Positions 8,491 through 18,044 of a DNA stretch of 64,000 nucleotides are shown here, one piece after another (positions within the stretch are counted from its first letter, which is position 1; each line of letters starts with the position of its first letter). The stretch spans positions 1 through 64,000 of the forward strand of contig JAJDNS010000024.1 in the NCBI GenBank assembly GCA_022340585.1, written 5' to 3'. The DNA comes from Acidobacteriota bacterium (GTDB lineage Bacteria; Acidobacteriota; Vicinamibacteria; Fen-336). A model generated the notes under the pieces. The model was not told where the DNA came from and did no database searches. It saw nothing but the letters and a program-made list of their open reading frames with translations. A program made the position numbers and the translations under genes.

Positions 8491-8523
8491 GTGGTGTGAT
8501 CGGTCGACCCAAAGGAGCCTTTC

Positions 8524-10827
8524 ATGAGCCACCGCCTCGCCGTCACGCTGTTCGCCGGGTTCGCCGTCCTCGCGGCCCCGACTCTCGCCCAGGGCTTCAC
8601 CTGCGGCGACACCCTGGTCGACGCTCGCGACGGGCAGAGCTATCCCACCGTGGCCATCGGGAGCCAGTGCTGGCTGGGGCGCAATCTGGACTTCGGGCAG
8701 CAGGTCGAGGGCGTCGTGCCCCGGGACGAGGCGGTCGTCGAGAAGACGTGCTACGGCAACGACCCCGAGAGCTGCCGCGTCTACGGTGGTCTCTACACCT
8801 GGGACGAGGCCGTACAGGGCGCGAGCGAGCCGGGGGCCCGGGGTGTCTGCCCGGCCGGCTGGCACGTCCCGACCCGCGCGGAGTGGGAGAGGCTCGCCGA
8901 TCACCTCGGCCCGGCCACCGCCGGGGAGAAGCTCAAGGCCCGCGAGGACCACGAGCCGCCGTACGACGGGACCGACGCGGTGGGCTTCACGGCCCTGCCC
9001 GGCGGATCGGGTTTTCGCGGGTCGTTCGGCCGCCAGGGCCACTGGGCGCTCTTCTGGGCGTCGACCCCGGTGAACGCAGAGCGGGCGGCCTCGGTCCAGC
9101 TCGACCGCTTCTGGAACAAGGCCCCCGAGCGGTATCGCAAGATCGTCTTCGACGACTTCTACCTGAAGGAGAACGCCTTCTCGGTCCGGTGCGTGCAGGA
9201 CGCCACGTCGTCGAGAGAAGGGGGAGACCAGCACGCGACACGAGTCCTCCTCGACCCGAGCCCGCGCCCTGCCGACCGGGGCGCGGCGGCCCCCGCGAGC
9301 CGCCCCAACATCCTCTGCATCACCTGCGAAGACATCTCCGCCCGGCTCGGGAGCTACGGGGACACCGTGGCCCTCACCCCCGTCCTCGACCGCCTGGCCC
9401 GCGAGGGCGTGCGCTTCACTCGCATGTTCTCCGTCAGCGGCGTGTGCGCGCCGAGCCGATCCGCCCTCATCACCGGGATGTATCCCTCGGGCATCGGCAC
9501 CAACCACATGCGGGTGAGCCACAAGGGAGTTCCCGGGATCCAGCCCTACGAGGCCGTTCCCCCGCCCTACGTGCGTCCCTACACCGAGTACCTCCGGGCC
9601 GCCGGGTACTACACGACCAACAACTCCAAGACGGACTACCAGTTCCACTCCCCCATCACCGCCTGGGACGAGAACGGCCGCGAGGCCCACTGGAAGAACC
9701 GTCCCGCGGGCATGCCCTTCTTCTCCATCTTCAACTCCACCACCACCCACGAGTCGCAGGTCTGGGACCGAACGAACGACCCGGTGGTGATCCCTCCCGA
9801 GCGCGTGCTCCTCCCCCCCTACTATCCAGACACGCTGAAGGTCCGCTGGGACGTCGCGAGGGTCTACAGCAACATCGCGATCATGGACCGCGAGGTGGGC
9901 GAGCTGCTGGACGAGCTCGACGAGGCGGGTCTCGCCGAGGACACCATCGTCATCTGGTACTCGGACCACGGCGGCCCGTTGCCCCGCCAGAAGCGGCTGG
10001 TCCTCGACTCGGGCCTGCACGTCCCGTTCATCATGCGCTTCCCGGGCGGTGAGCACGCCGGGACGGTGGACGACGAGCTGGCCAGCTTCGTCGACATTCC
10101 CGCCACCATCCTGTCCCTGGCCGGGGTGCAGGTCCCCGAGTACATGCAGGGCCGCCCGTTCTGGGGCGAGCAGAAGGCCCCGCCGCGAGAGTACATCTAC
10201 GCGGCTCGGGACCGCCTGGACGCCCAGTACGACGCGACCCGAGCGGTGCGGGACAAGCGCTTCGAGTACATCCGGAACTTCAAGCCCGAGGTCTCGGCCT
10301 ACCTGGACGTCCAGTACCGCACCCAGATGGGGATCATGCAGGAGCTGCTTCGCCTGCGCGACGAGGGGAAGCTGGACCCGGTCCAGGCCCGCTGGTTCCG
10401 CCAGCCGAAGGAGAAGGAAGAGCTCTACGACACGGTGGCCGACCCGTACGAGGTCCACGATCTCGCCCGCGACCCCGCCTGGGCGGGCGAGGTCGAGCGG
10501 ATGAGCCGCGCGCTCGAGGAATGGATGGCGCGGATTGGCGACGACCCGCTGCGGCCGGAGAAGGATCTAGTCGAGTCGATGTGGCCGGGCGGTGTGCAGC
10601 CGAAGACCGCGGCCCCCGCGTTCTCATGGCGCGACGGCAGGGTCGAGATCGAGTGCCCGACGGAGGGCGCGGCCATCGCCTACCAGATCGACGGCCGCGG
10701 CCACGGACCGGAGCACTGGTTCCTCTACACCGCCCCCTTCGACGCGCCCCCTGGCAGCGCCGTCACCGCCACCGCCATCCGCGTCGGCTACACCCAGAGC
10801 GGCACCGTGGAGTTCACGGTGCCTTGA
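8524..10827 (+). CDS. FISUMP domain-sulfatase fusion, secreted
   Basis: A signal peptide (LFAGFAVLAAPTLAQ) is followed by three parts. Residues about 22-230 match the FISUMP domain (Fibrobacter succinogenes major paralogous domain): VDARDGQSYPTVAIGSQCWL, GVCPAGWHVPTRAEWERL, FWASTP, FSVRCVQD. Residues about 258-665 are a type I sulfatase with the formylglycine site VCAPSRSALITG (Cys about 307), the metal-site RPNILCITCEDISARLGSYG and the WYSDHGG motif. The last 65 residues resemble the chitobiase-type C-terminal domain seen after some sulfatases. Cysteine at the FGly site means it needs an FGly-generating enzyme, which is not in the window. Start ATG has AAAGGAG upstream. The substrate is probably a sulfated polymer or glycan; the FISUMP part may bind surface or substrate. 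Confidence 0.88.
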   Translation: MSHRLAVTLFAGFAVLAAPTLAQGFTCGDTLVDARDGQSYPTVAIGSQCWLGRNLDFGQQVEGVVPRDEAVVEKTCYGNDPESCRVYGGLYTWDEAVQGASEPGARGVCPAGWHVPTRAEWERLADHLGPATAGEKLKAREDHEPPYDGTDAVGFTALPGGSGFRGSFGRQGHWALFWASTPVNAERAASVQLDRFWNKAPERYRKIVFDDFYLKENAFSVRCVQDATSSREGGDQHATRVLLDPSPRPADRGAAAPASRPNILCITCEDISARLGSYGDTVALTPVLDRLAREGVRFTRMFSVSGVCAPSRSALITGMYPSGIGTNHMRVSHKGVPGIQPYEAVPPPYVRPYTEYLRAAGYYTTNNSKTDYQFHSPITAWDENGREAHWKNRPAGMPFFSIFNSTTTHESQVWDRTNDPVVIPPERVLLPPYYPDTLKVRWDVARVYSNIAIMDREVGELLDELDEAGLAEDTIVIWYSDHGGPLPRQKRLVLDSGLHVPFIMRFPGGEHAGTVDDELASFVDIPATILSLAGVQVPEYMQGRPFWGEQKAPPREYIYAARDRLDAQYDATRAVRDKRFEYIRNFKPEVSAYLDVQYRTQMGIMQELLRLRDEGKLDPVQARWFRQPKEKEELYDTVADPYEVHDLARDPAWAGEVERMSRALEEWMARIGDDPLRPEKDLVESMWPGGVQPKTAAPAFSWRDGRVEIECPTEGAAIAYQIDGRGHGPEHWFLYTAPFDAPPGSAVTATAIRVGYTQSGTVEFTVP

Positions 10828-10832
10828 TTCTC

Positions 10833-10874
10833 ATTCCGAGTCCGCGTCGTGTGATCATCGGACTCGGAATTTTC
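10833..10874 (+). terminator. Rho-independent-type terminator after the sulfatase
   Basis: Perfect 12-bp stem attccgagtccg (10833-10844) and cggactcggaat (10859-10870), 14-nt loop, followed by tttt. It lies 6 nt after the stop codon. Confidence 0.75.
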
Positions 10875-11003
10875 CGTTCCCTGGGGCGGCACTCCCCACT
10901 CCGCCGCCACTCTGCAACCTTCCCTGCCGCGGCCTTGCTCGAGCTCCACCTCCTCGAGCGAAGCCCCGGTCGAGGCTCTCTCTGATGGCTGCTCCAGTGG
11001 CCC

Positions 11004-13010
11004 TCAGTCCTCACCCGGAGGCGGCTCGCGGACGACACGCTGTGGGAAGCCGGGCCGGATGCCCGCCTCGTCGAAGGCCTTCTTGATCCGGCGGAGGAGC
11101 TCTCGCCGGATCGGGAACATCCGCTCGGGCTGGGTCTTCAGCAGAAGCTTGATGATCACTCCGGACTCGGTGAACTTGTCCACACCGAGCATCTGGGGCT
11201 CGTCGACGATCTCCTCGGACCACTCCGGGTCCGCCTTGAGGCCCCGGGCCACATCGAGAAGCAAGGCCATCACCAGGTCCACGTCCTGCTCCGGGCCCAC
11301 CGGGATCTCGACAAGGGCTCGGGCCCAGTCGTAGGTGCGGTTGGTGAGCGAGCCGATCTGGCCGTTGGGGATGAAGTGGACCCGTCCCTCGAGGTCCCGC
11401 AGCATGGTGACGCGCATGTTCACACGCTCGACCGTCCCGGTGATGCTCCCGATGGTGACCAGGTCGCCCAGCTCGTACTGATCCTCCAGGAGCATCATGA
11501 AGCCGGTGAAATAGTCCCGCATCAGGTTCTGGGCGCCGAAGGCGATGGCCACGCCCAGGATGGCGGCGCCGCCGAGGACGGTCTTGACGTCGATCCCCGC
11601 CTCCTGCAGGACCAGAAGGACGCAAGCGGCCAAGATCAACGTCGTGGCCAGGCTCTGGAAGCTGAGGGCGAGGGTGTCCGCCCGGTTGACCGCGCTGGAG
11701 CGCACCTTGCGGCTCTTCGTCACGACGGCACGGGCGATCCGGCGCAGGGAGAAGCGGATCAGGAGGAGCACGAGGCCGGCGAGAAGCAATACGGCCAGAA
11801 CGCGGGGGCCGCGCTCGAGAGCCCACCGGCTCAAGTTGCCCGGGTAGAGCGGGCTCTCGAGCCAGACCAGCCGCCTCCGGGCCGCCTCGGCCTCCCGACG
11901 CCTCTCCTCGACGACCTCGGCGATACGCTCCTGCTCCCCCGTCGCGTACCCGAGACGCTCCTCCAGAGACGCGAGGTCGACGCGGCGGTGCGAGACCCCG
12001 TCGCTGACGCGCTGCCACTCGGCCTTGAGACGCTCGATCTGCGCGTCGAGCCCGGACAGCTCCGCGTCACCGGCGCCGGCCCCCATGCGGGCCTCGCGCC
12101 ACTCCTCCCGCTCGCGCATGAAGCCGGCCAGGTTCTCGAGAGCCTCTTCGTCGACCCGCAGGAGGGTCTGCTCCAGGCCGATCTGTACCTCGACCGCCTC
12201 CGTGCGCTTCACGAAGGTCACGAGCGCCTGCTCGGCAAGCCGCGCGGCACCGCTCTTCCTCTCCAGCTCCTGGCGGGCCGCGATCTGCTCCGTGGTCTCG
12301 GGAAGCAGGGGGCGGGACCGTCCGGCGGGCGACGCGGTCGGGATCTCGGACGGCAGGCCCGGCACCGGCGAGAAGGCCGGAGGCGGAGTGGACGGCGTGG
12401 CGGGCTGTGCGGGCGCCGCCCCCGCCTCCGCCTCGATCGTCCGGGAGCCACGGACGGCGGCGAGGGCCTGGCGATCCGTCTCGATCTTCTCCTGGAGAGA
12501 GTCGATCTGCCTCCGGAGGGCGCTCTCGGCTTCGAAGGTGAGAGTCGCGTGGCGGTTGTAGCGCTCGTACTCGTGCTCGAGCCTCGAGAGCTCGTCCCGC
12601 AGCGCGGATGCCTCCCCCGACGCCGGGTCCAGCCCTCCGAGCCGGCCCCGCATCTCATCCCGGGTGGCCTGGAAGTCGGCCATCCGCCCGGTGAGAAGGT
12701 CCAGGAAGGACCGCCGGCTCTCCAGGTCGGTCCGCAGCCTCTCCAGCTTCGCCTCGTCAGAGGTGACGACCTGCTGCATCCGCAGCAGGTGCTCGGCGTC
12801 CGAGAATTCCGCGGGTTCTGCCCCCCCGGGGGATCGCTCGTCAGCCGGGTTCGCGCGGCCGGGCGGCGGCGCCTCGGCCGCTTCGCGAGTGTCGGAGGGC
12901 GCGCTTTCCTGCGCTGGAGCCGGGGTGGACCCCACGGCCAGGGCGCCCACCAGAAGGAGCACGGACACCAGGAGGGGCCGCAGGGAATCAACTCTCATGG
13001 CAAACCGCAT
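11004..13010 (-). CDS. MscS-family mechanosensitive channel with long periplasmic coiled coil
   Basis: Signal peptide (LLVSVLLLVGALAVGSTPAPAQ), then about 330 residues of charged, coiled-coil and Pro-rich sequence, then membrane helices near residues 400-520. The MscS pore and beta domain follow: GVAIAFGAQNLMRDYFTGFM, LEDQYELGDLVTIGSITGTV and FIPNGQI. The layout resembles large MscK/MscM-type or MscS-like channels that sense osmotic or lateral tension. The start is uncertain: ATG at 13010 is used, with 13022 and 12998 in frame as alternatives, none with a strong ribosome-binding site. The track's extension to 13799 runs antisense through the lipase gene. The neighbouring lipase is co-directional, 53 nt upstream. 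Confidence 0.85.
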   Translation of the reverse strand: MRFAMRVDSLRPLLVSVLLLVGALAVGSTPAPAQESAPSDTREAAEAPPPGRANPADERSPGGAEPAEFSDAEHLLRMQQVVTSDEAKLERLRTDLESRRSFLDLLTGRMADFQATRDEMRGRLGGLDPASGEASALRDELSRLEHEYERYNRHATLTFEAESALRRQIDSLQEKIETDRQALAAVRGSRTIEAEAGAAPAQPATPSTPPPAFSPVPGLPSEIPTASPAGRSRPLLPETTEQIAARQELERKSGAARLAEQALVTFVKRTEAVEVQIGLEQTLLRVDEEALENLAGFMREREEWREARMGAGAGDAELSGLDAQIERLKAEWQRVSDGVSHRRVDLASLEERLGYATGEQERIAEVVEERRREAEAARRRLVWLESPLYPGNLSRWALERGPRVLAVLLLAGLVLLLIRFSLRRIARAVVTKSRKVRSSAVNRADTLALSFQSLATTLILAACVLLVLQEAGIDVKTVLGGAAILGVAIAFGAQNLMRDYFTGFMMLLEDQYELGDLVTIGSITGTVERVNMRVTMLRDLEGRVHFIPNGQIGSLTNRTYDWARALVEIPVGPEQDVDLVMALLLDVARGLKADPEWSEEIVDEPQMLGVDKFTESGVIIKLLLKTQPERMFPIRRELLRRIKKAFDEAGIRPGFPQRVVREPPPGED

Positions 13011-13063
13011 CTTACTCGTCATGACCTGCCGTGACGAGAGTGGCCCGGCCCTCGCCCCTCGGC

Positions 13064-14149
13064 CTAGCGGGATTCCTCCGTCAGGCGGTGGACGATGATG
13101 GGGACGGCGGGGGGAATGCGCTCGTTCTTCGCCATGAAGTTTCGGATCATCGTCAGATGGGTCCCGTCGACGGTCTGGTGATCGACCCCCGGGATCCGGG
13201 TGGACTCGACGGAAACAAGGCCGTCTCCCAGCCCATGGGTCAAGGAAATCAGGGTGGCCGCCAGCTCGTTGAGTCGCCTCGTCTGGTCGACGTTTGCGTC
13301 CTCGCGCAGGCCATCGATCCACTGCTCGATCTGACCTTCGGTCCAGGGGCTGACCACGCCGGCGATGATCAGCATGTCCACCCCCTCCGGGTTTGGCCGG
13401 CTGTTCAGCTCGTTCAGGAAGCGGCTGTCGGGTAGCAAGTCGATCTTGGCTTCGCCGGCTCCGTCGAGGATCCCGCTCAGCCAGCTCGCCTCGCCCTTCG
13501 TCAGCCGGGCCAGCTGGTCGCGCGGCTCGGCCAGCCCCCGAAAGCGGGCCAGCGGCGATCCGTGATTCGGTGTTCCGACCATGACGAGGGTGGCCACCTC
13601 GGGGACGTCCCCCTCCCGTACCGACGTGGGGTAACCGGTCACGGGATTGGTCAACATCTCGCGAGCGACCAGCCCCCCCATGCTGTGGCCCACGAGGGAG
13701 ATGCGCTCGACGCCGCGGCGCCGGAGCCCCTCGAGCTCCTCGAAGAGGAGCGCGGCCGACTCGGCCACCGGCTGGTCGTTCGGATACCGCATCAGCCACA
13801 CGTCAAAGCCCTGTGCCTGCAGCTCCGGCGCGAGGCTGCGCCACACCTTCCCGGGGTCGTCGAGACCGTGGATCAGGACGACCGTCCCCCGCGACGCCAC
13901 CCCTCCGGGCGGGGCGGGCCGATCCGGATCGAAGGGAACCAGACCGAAGCCTCGGGAAAACGCCGACGCCTCCTCCGGAAACTTCTCCTTCACGGTCTCC
14001 CGCAGCTGGGTGCGCAGCTCCTTCTCTTCTTCCCGATAGGTGTCGGTGAGGAAGAACCACAGACCGCCGAGGAGTGCCACCAGCCCGACCACCCACGGCC
14101 CGCGGCGGCGCCGGGTGCTCGTCCCGTCATCGGTCGGCTGTGAGCTCAT
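13064..14149 (-). CDS. Membrane-anchored alpha/beta-hydrolase, lipase-like
   Basis: A single N-terminal helix (WVVGLVALLGGLWFF) probably anchors the 361-residue protein facing the periplasm. The hydrolase core shows VVLIHGLDDPGKVW (oxyanion-side HG) and the nucleophile elbow LVGHSMGGLVAREML. Further on are MVGTPNHGSPLARFRGL, as in PGAP1/lipase-like esterases, and a late DGTHLTM holding the probable catalytic His. The substrate is unknown. ATG 14149 has GGAGG at good spacing and defines the start. The track extends to 14338 only because no stop occurs upstream. Probably co-transcribed with the MscS-like channel gene. Confidence 0.85.
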   Translation of the reverse strand: MSSQPTDDGTSTRRRRGPWVVGLVALLGGLWFFLTDTYREEEKELRTQLRETVKEKFPEEASAFSRGFGLVPFDPDRPAPPGGVASRGTVVLIHGLDDPGKVWRSLAPELQAQGFDVWLMRYPNDQPVAESAALLFEELEGLRRRGVERISLVGHSMGGLVAREMLTNPVTGYPTSVREGDVPEVATLVMVGTPNHGSPLARFRGLAEPRDQLARLTKGEASWLSGILDGAGEAKIDLLPDSRFLNELNSRPNPEGVDMLIIAGVVSPWTEGQIEQWIDGLREDANVDQTRRLNELAATLISLTHGLGDGLVSVESTRIPGVDHQTVDGTHLTMIRNFMAKNERIPPAVPIIVHRLTEESR

Positions 14150-14238
14150 CGGTCGGCCTCCTTCCCTCCCACGATCATTGCCTCGATGAAGCCGACGACC
14201 TGACCATGGCGTCCTTCCCCATAGCAGACGTGACCGGG

Positions 14239-16235
14239 CTAGAAGCCTCCCAGCTGCCAGGTCGCGTAGGCCCGGAGGTGGGTGAGGCGCCGGTCGACGT
14301 CGAGGAAGGCGCTGCTGAAGCGGCTGGACTGCTTCCACAGCTCGCCCTCGATGCCCGGACCCAGGCCCGCGAAGAGGGCACGTGAAGGCGCCCGCCCAGG
14401 AGCTGGACCTGGTGGTCGGTGGCGCCGCCGATGGTCGCGGTGTCGTTGATCACGTGGATCCACTGATACCGGTAGTAGGCCTCCAGGCGGGGAACGTTTC
14501 GGGTGACCAGCCGCGCCTCGGCAAAGGCACCGAGACCGGGTCCGTAGTCGTGTCGGCGTCCTTCGGGTGTGACCGTCGTCTCGGCCGCGGGCTGCAGATC
14601 CGGCGCGACCACGCCCTGGACGGTGCCGAGGACATCGCCACGCAGAACGAGACGGGTGGAGTCCGAGAAGGCCACCCGGCAGGCGAGGGAGACGCCGAAG
14701 CTCTGGGCGCCGAACTCGAAGGACCGATCGTTGAAGTAGTCGGAGTGCTGGGTCAGCGCGAAGGCTCCCCGCCCCGGGTCGCCCAGGGACCAGGAGGCGA
14801 GATCGCCCCGGACCACCATCGCGCACACGGGCTCGAGCCGATCGACGAGGTTGAGCTGGAAGCGAGCGTCGAACGAGTCGAACGGCCGGCGCCGCTCGTT
14901 GTCGATCACGCTGGTGTACCGGACGGTCAGGTCGGCGAAGGGGTCGGTCTCGACGTCTTCGCTCGACGACGGCCCCGGGTCCACGCGTCGCGCTCCCAGC
15001 GCGAAGAGTGCCCCCAGCTGCGGCGGTCGCCAGTCGAACGGTTCGGCAGGGTTCGGGGCCCGGAGTCGGCTGGGGGACACCACCCGGTTGACCCCGCGCA
15101 CGGGATCCATCAGGAGGACCCCCGCCTCGCGCAGGGCGCGGGTCACGCCGCGGTCGCGGTTGTCGAGGACCACCGACGCCACCCGGTGCAGCGCCTCGCC
15201 CACCGCCACTCCCCCGAGCGCCGTCGACACCAGGTCGTTGAGCGACATCTGCTGGACCTCGCCGCAGCACTCCCAAAGCAGGCTGCCGGTGGCGGCGAAG
15301 GCCACCGAGGGCCAGAAGCCGAGGCCGTTCGAGCGGCCGGTGCTGAAGTAGCTGGCGCCGTTCCAGGGGTGATACAGGTGATTGGTGTCGAACTTGTTCC
15401 CGTCGTAGCCGAAGCCGCGCTTCAGGTTCGTCCACCACGTCTGGGGGCTGACCTGGGCCCACCGTGCGTCCCGGACGTACTCGTTGTCCACCGACCCGAG
15501 CGTCAGCACCACGAGGAGCTCCCCGGCGGCGAGCCCGAAGTCGGGGGTGACGCCCCAGGGCTCGGTTGCGGGCAGGGTGAAGGCCGTCCCTGGCGTGGGG
15601 GCGCGTCCGGGTCGCCACGTGAGGCCGGCGCGGGCACTCCAGGTGGTCCCCGAGGAGACGGGGGCGCTCCCCTCGCCCCCGAACGCGGCGTCTTCGAAGG
15701 CGTTCCGGGTCAGGGCCAGGGAAAGGTCCAGGCTGAGAAACTCGCGGAGGGGGACCTCGACCCCGGGCACGAGGGACAGGCTCCACCCGTTGACCGCGCC
15801 TCCCGTCCTCTCAGGCTCCACGAACGGCCGCACGCGCAGGGAGCCCACCCGGGCCAGGATATAGGAGCGGACGGCCGCCCGTCGCGCTGCTGTCCAGCCG
15901 ACGAAGCCATGGAACGGGCTGACCGACCACTTCTCGTAGGCTCCAGCGCGTGTGCTCTCGTAGCCGGAGAGCTCGGTCCCGACCCCGAAGCGGAACGCCC
16001 CGGCCTCCACGAAGAAGGCGAAATCCCATGTCCATCCCGCGTCGAGAAAGGAGCCGAAGTCCCCGCCGGCGCCACCGTATCCGATGGTTCCGCTGAAGCC
16101 GATCGGGACGCCCGAGGAGGCCTGAGCCCCGGGCGGGGCCTGGGCCTGGGCGGACGGGGCGGTCAACGTCAGGACGGGGGTGGCCACCGCTAGCGTCGGG
16201 CCCCGCGGAGCTGAAGAGCGCTCGGCACTTCTCAA
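14239..16235 (-). CDS. DUF3943 outer-membrane beta-barrel protein with apparent 1-nt frameshift
   Basis: The DUF3943 hallmark lies around residues 265-335: FDTNHLYHPWNGASYF, RSNGLGFWPSVAFAATGSLL, QQMSLNDLVSTALGGVAVGE. Beta-strand-rich flanks suggest an outer-membrane barrel. The last strands are in a different frame. In the main frame the sequence degrades after GGRLHV into Ser/Arg-rich residues ending at 14175. The neighbouring frame reads ALFAGLGPGIEGELWKQ and ends at 14239 with RAYATWQLGGF, a typical barrel C-terminus with terminal Phe. One base appears missing near 14379-14381. Translation probably starts at TTG 16235, which overlaps the upstream stop (TTGA) and is followed by Arg residues and a signal peptide (LAVATPVLTLTAPSAQA). 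Confidence 0.75.
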
Positions 16236-17185
16236 AAGACCTGCGACTCGTCGATGACGCCCTCGGCCTTGAACCACCACTTGGGCTGGTACTTCACGTA
16301 GACGGGCACGCCCTTCCACTCGCCCTCGGTGCCCACGACCAGGGTGAAACGCTCGGTGGTCTTCCGCTTGGGGTTGTTGCTCTCGAAGTCGATCCGCACC
16401 AGGTTCTCGTACTGGCGGTCCCCGTACGTCTTCGACTCCTCCCACTTCGTCTTGCGCAGCCTCAGCTCGTAGGCCAGGGCGTTGAAGTTGAAGCGGGTCG
16501 TGACCTCGTTCAGGAGCTCCCGGGGCTCGTGGTTGGCGGCGTCCACCACCCGATCCACCAGGTCGGCGACCGCGAAGAGGAACCCGGGGTGCGTCCCCGG
16601 GGGCATCGAGGCCTCGTTGACTCTGGGTGGACTCTGGGGCGGCGTCCCAACGAGACGCAGCAGCTCCCCGACGTCGTGGTAGGTGTAGTCGTCCTGCACC
16701 AGCCAGACGGTGTTCTCGGCCCGGGCCCGATCGTCCGCGATCTCGGTCTGGATGACCTTGAAGACGTACTCGCCCTCGAAGCCCACGTTGGCCTGGGCTT
16801 CCTCGACCGACTTCTCCTCGGTCCTGCGCATGAGGCCGATCTGGGTGGCCCCGTCACCGCGCAGCTCCTCCCGCACGAAGCCCCAGCGATTGATCCTCCG
16901 GGGGGCCCGGGTGGGGTCGGAGCCGAGGAGGAACTCGTACCCCCGACGGCCGTCGTCGCCCCGGCGCCAGACGATTCGGGCGCCCCCCACGTCGGAGTCG
17001 CCGATCCAGAAGAGGAGCGGGCGGATCGCCGCCGACATCCGGTATCGGCACTCCTTGAAGACCGGCGGAGAATCGAGGGCGGCGGAGGGACCCGCGAGGT
17101 CGTTGGCCCGCGCCTCCGGCGCCCCGGAGAGGCCGATGACGGCGGCGAGAATGACCGGGACGTGGCGGCTCAGAGGTCTCCGCAT
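16232..17185 (-). CDS. Secreted protein of unknown function upstream of the DUF3943 gene
   Basis: Signal peptide (HVPVILAAVIGLSGAPEARA), then about 290 residues without a family I recognise. Visible features are CRYRMSAAIRPLLFWIGDSD, an FLLGSDPTRAPRRINRWGF segment, FNFNALAYELRLRKTKW and a C-terminal GVPVYVKYQPKWWFKAEG. The region may be beta-rich, like periplasmic or outer-membrane lipoprotein partners. The stop overlaps the TTG of the DUF3943 barrel gene, so the two products are likely made in similar amounts and may act together. ATG 17185 is chosen; ATG 17200 is in frame but overlaps a TAGGAT sequence that looks like the -10 box. Confidence 0.65.
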   Translation of the reverse strand: MRRPLSRHVPVILAAVIGLSGAPEARANDLAGPSAALDSPPVFKECRYRMSAAIRPLLFWIGDSDVGGARIVWRRGDDGRRGYEFLLGSDPTRAPRRINRWGFVREELRGDGATQIGLMRRTEEKSVEEAQANVGFEGEYVFKVIQTEIADDRARAENTVWLVQDDYTYHDVGELLRLVGTPPQSPPRVNEASMPPGTHPGFLFAVADLVDRVVDAANHEPRELLNEVTTRFNFNALAYELRLRKTKWEESKTYGDRQYENLVRIDFESNNPKRKTTERFTLVVGTEGEWKGVPVYVKYQPKWWFKAEGVIDESQVF

Positions 17186-17318
17186 GGTCGAAGCGGCCAT
17201 CCTAACACGGGTGGTTCGGGCTGCCAGAAGTGACAGTCGTCCACCGGCCGAACGTGGGGTATAGTCCGCCTCGACCGGCCGCGGGCCTGGCCCCACGGCC
17301 TCACTTTCCGGAGGAGAA

Positions 17319-18035
17319 ATGTCACTATTCACTTGCTGCTTCTGGTGGCTTGTCCTCGGTGCGCTCATCGGATGGCTTCTTTCGTGGCTGTTCAACAAGC
17401 TGTTCGGCCGCAGCGACGTCCAGGAGATCACCCCGGCAGCCCAGGCGGGTGCCGCGGTCGACGACCTGGTGGTCATCGAGGGCATCGGTCCCAAGATCGC
17501 TGCCCTGTTGCGCGAGAACGGCATCAGTACGTACGAGAAGCTCGCCGCAACCGACGTGAAGACGATCTGGACGATCCTCGGGCGGGGCGGTCCCCGCTTC
17601 AAGCTGGCCAACAACCCCGGCACCTGGCCGGAGCAGGCCGCCTTCTGTGTGCGCGGCGACTGGGATGGCCTCAAGAGGTGGCAGGACGAGCTCTACGCGG
17701 GCCTGACGGTCGTCCACGAGGTTCCCGAGGGGGTGGAGATCAACCTCGACGCGGCGCGGGCCGCCGGCTTCGAGCTGAAGGCGGCGGATGACCTCGAGGT
17801 CATCGAGGGCATCGGCCCCAAGATCTCCGCGCTGCTCCGTGAGCACGGCGTTGCCACCTTCGCCCGCCTGGCCGCGGCCCAGCCGTCGGACATCCGGGCC
17901 ATCCTCGACCTGGGCGGTCAGAACTACCGGATCGCCGAGCCCGCGACCTGGCCGGAGCAGGCGGGCTACTGCGTCCGCAACGACTGGGAGGGCCTCAAGG
18001 AGCTCCAGGACCGGCTGACCGCCGGCCGGGAGTGA
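17319..18035 (+). CDS. Membrane-anchored protein with two helix-hairpin-helix domains
   Basis: An N-terminal hydrophobic segment (CCFWWLVLGALIGWLLSWLF) is followed by two repeats of about 90 residues. Each begins with an HhH unit, DDLVVIEGIGPKIAALLREN and DDLEVIEGIGPKISALLREH, and each contains a TWPEQA-CVR-DW-GLK pattern. The HhH with GIGPKI is of the kind seen in DNA-binding proteins and in L21-like fusions, where it mediates non-specific DNA or protein contacts. Membrane anchoring of a tandem HhH is unusual; DNA tethering is one possibility, but no nuclease domain is visible. A TATAGT box lies at 17260-17265. The OmpA-family gene begins 9 nt downstream, so both form an operon. Confidence 0.8.
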   Translation: MSLFTCCFWWLVLGALIGWLLSWLFNKLFGRSDVQEITPAAQAGAAVDDLVVIEGIGPKIAALLRENGISTYEKLAATDVKTIWTILGRGGPRFKLANNPGTWPEQAAFCVRGDWDGLKRWQDELYAGLTVVHEVPEGVEINLDAARAAGFELKAADDLEVIEGIGPKISALLREHGVATFARLAAAQPSDIRAILDLGGQNYRIAEPATWPEQAGYCVRNDWEGLKELQDRLTAGRE

Positions 18036-18044
18036 GGGGGCACG

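Noticed and set aside
8467-10458. 663-residue minus-strand ORF antisense to the sulfatase
   Set aside because: Shadow frame with repetitive Val/Gly/Asp/His composition.
11376-13034. 552-residue plus-strand ORF opposite the MscS gene
   Set aside because: Shadow frame; the coiled-coil and channel motifs are on the minus strand.
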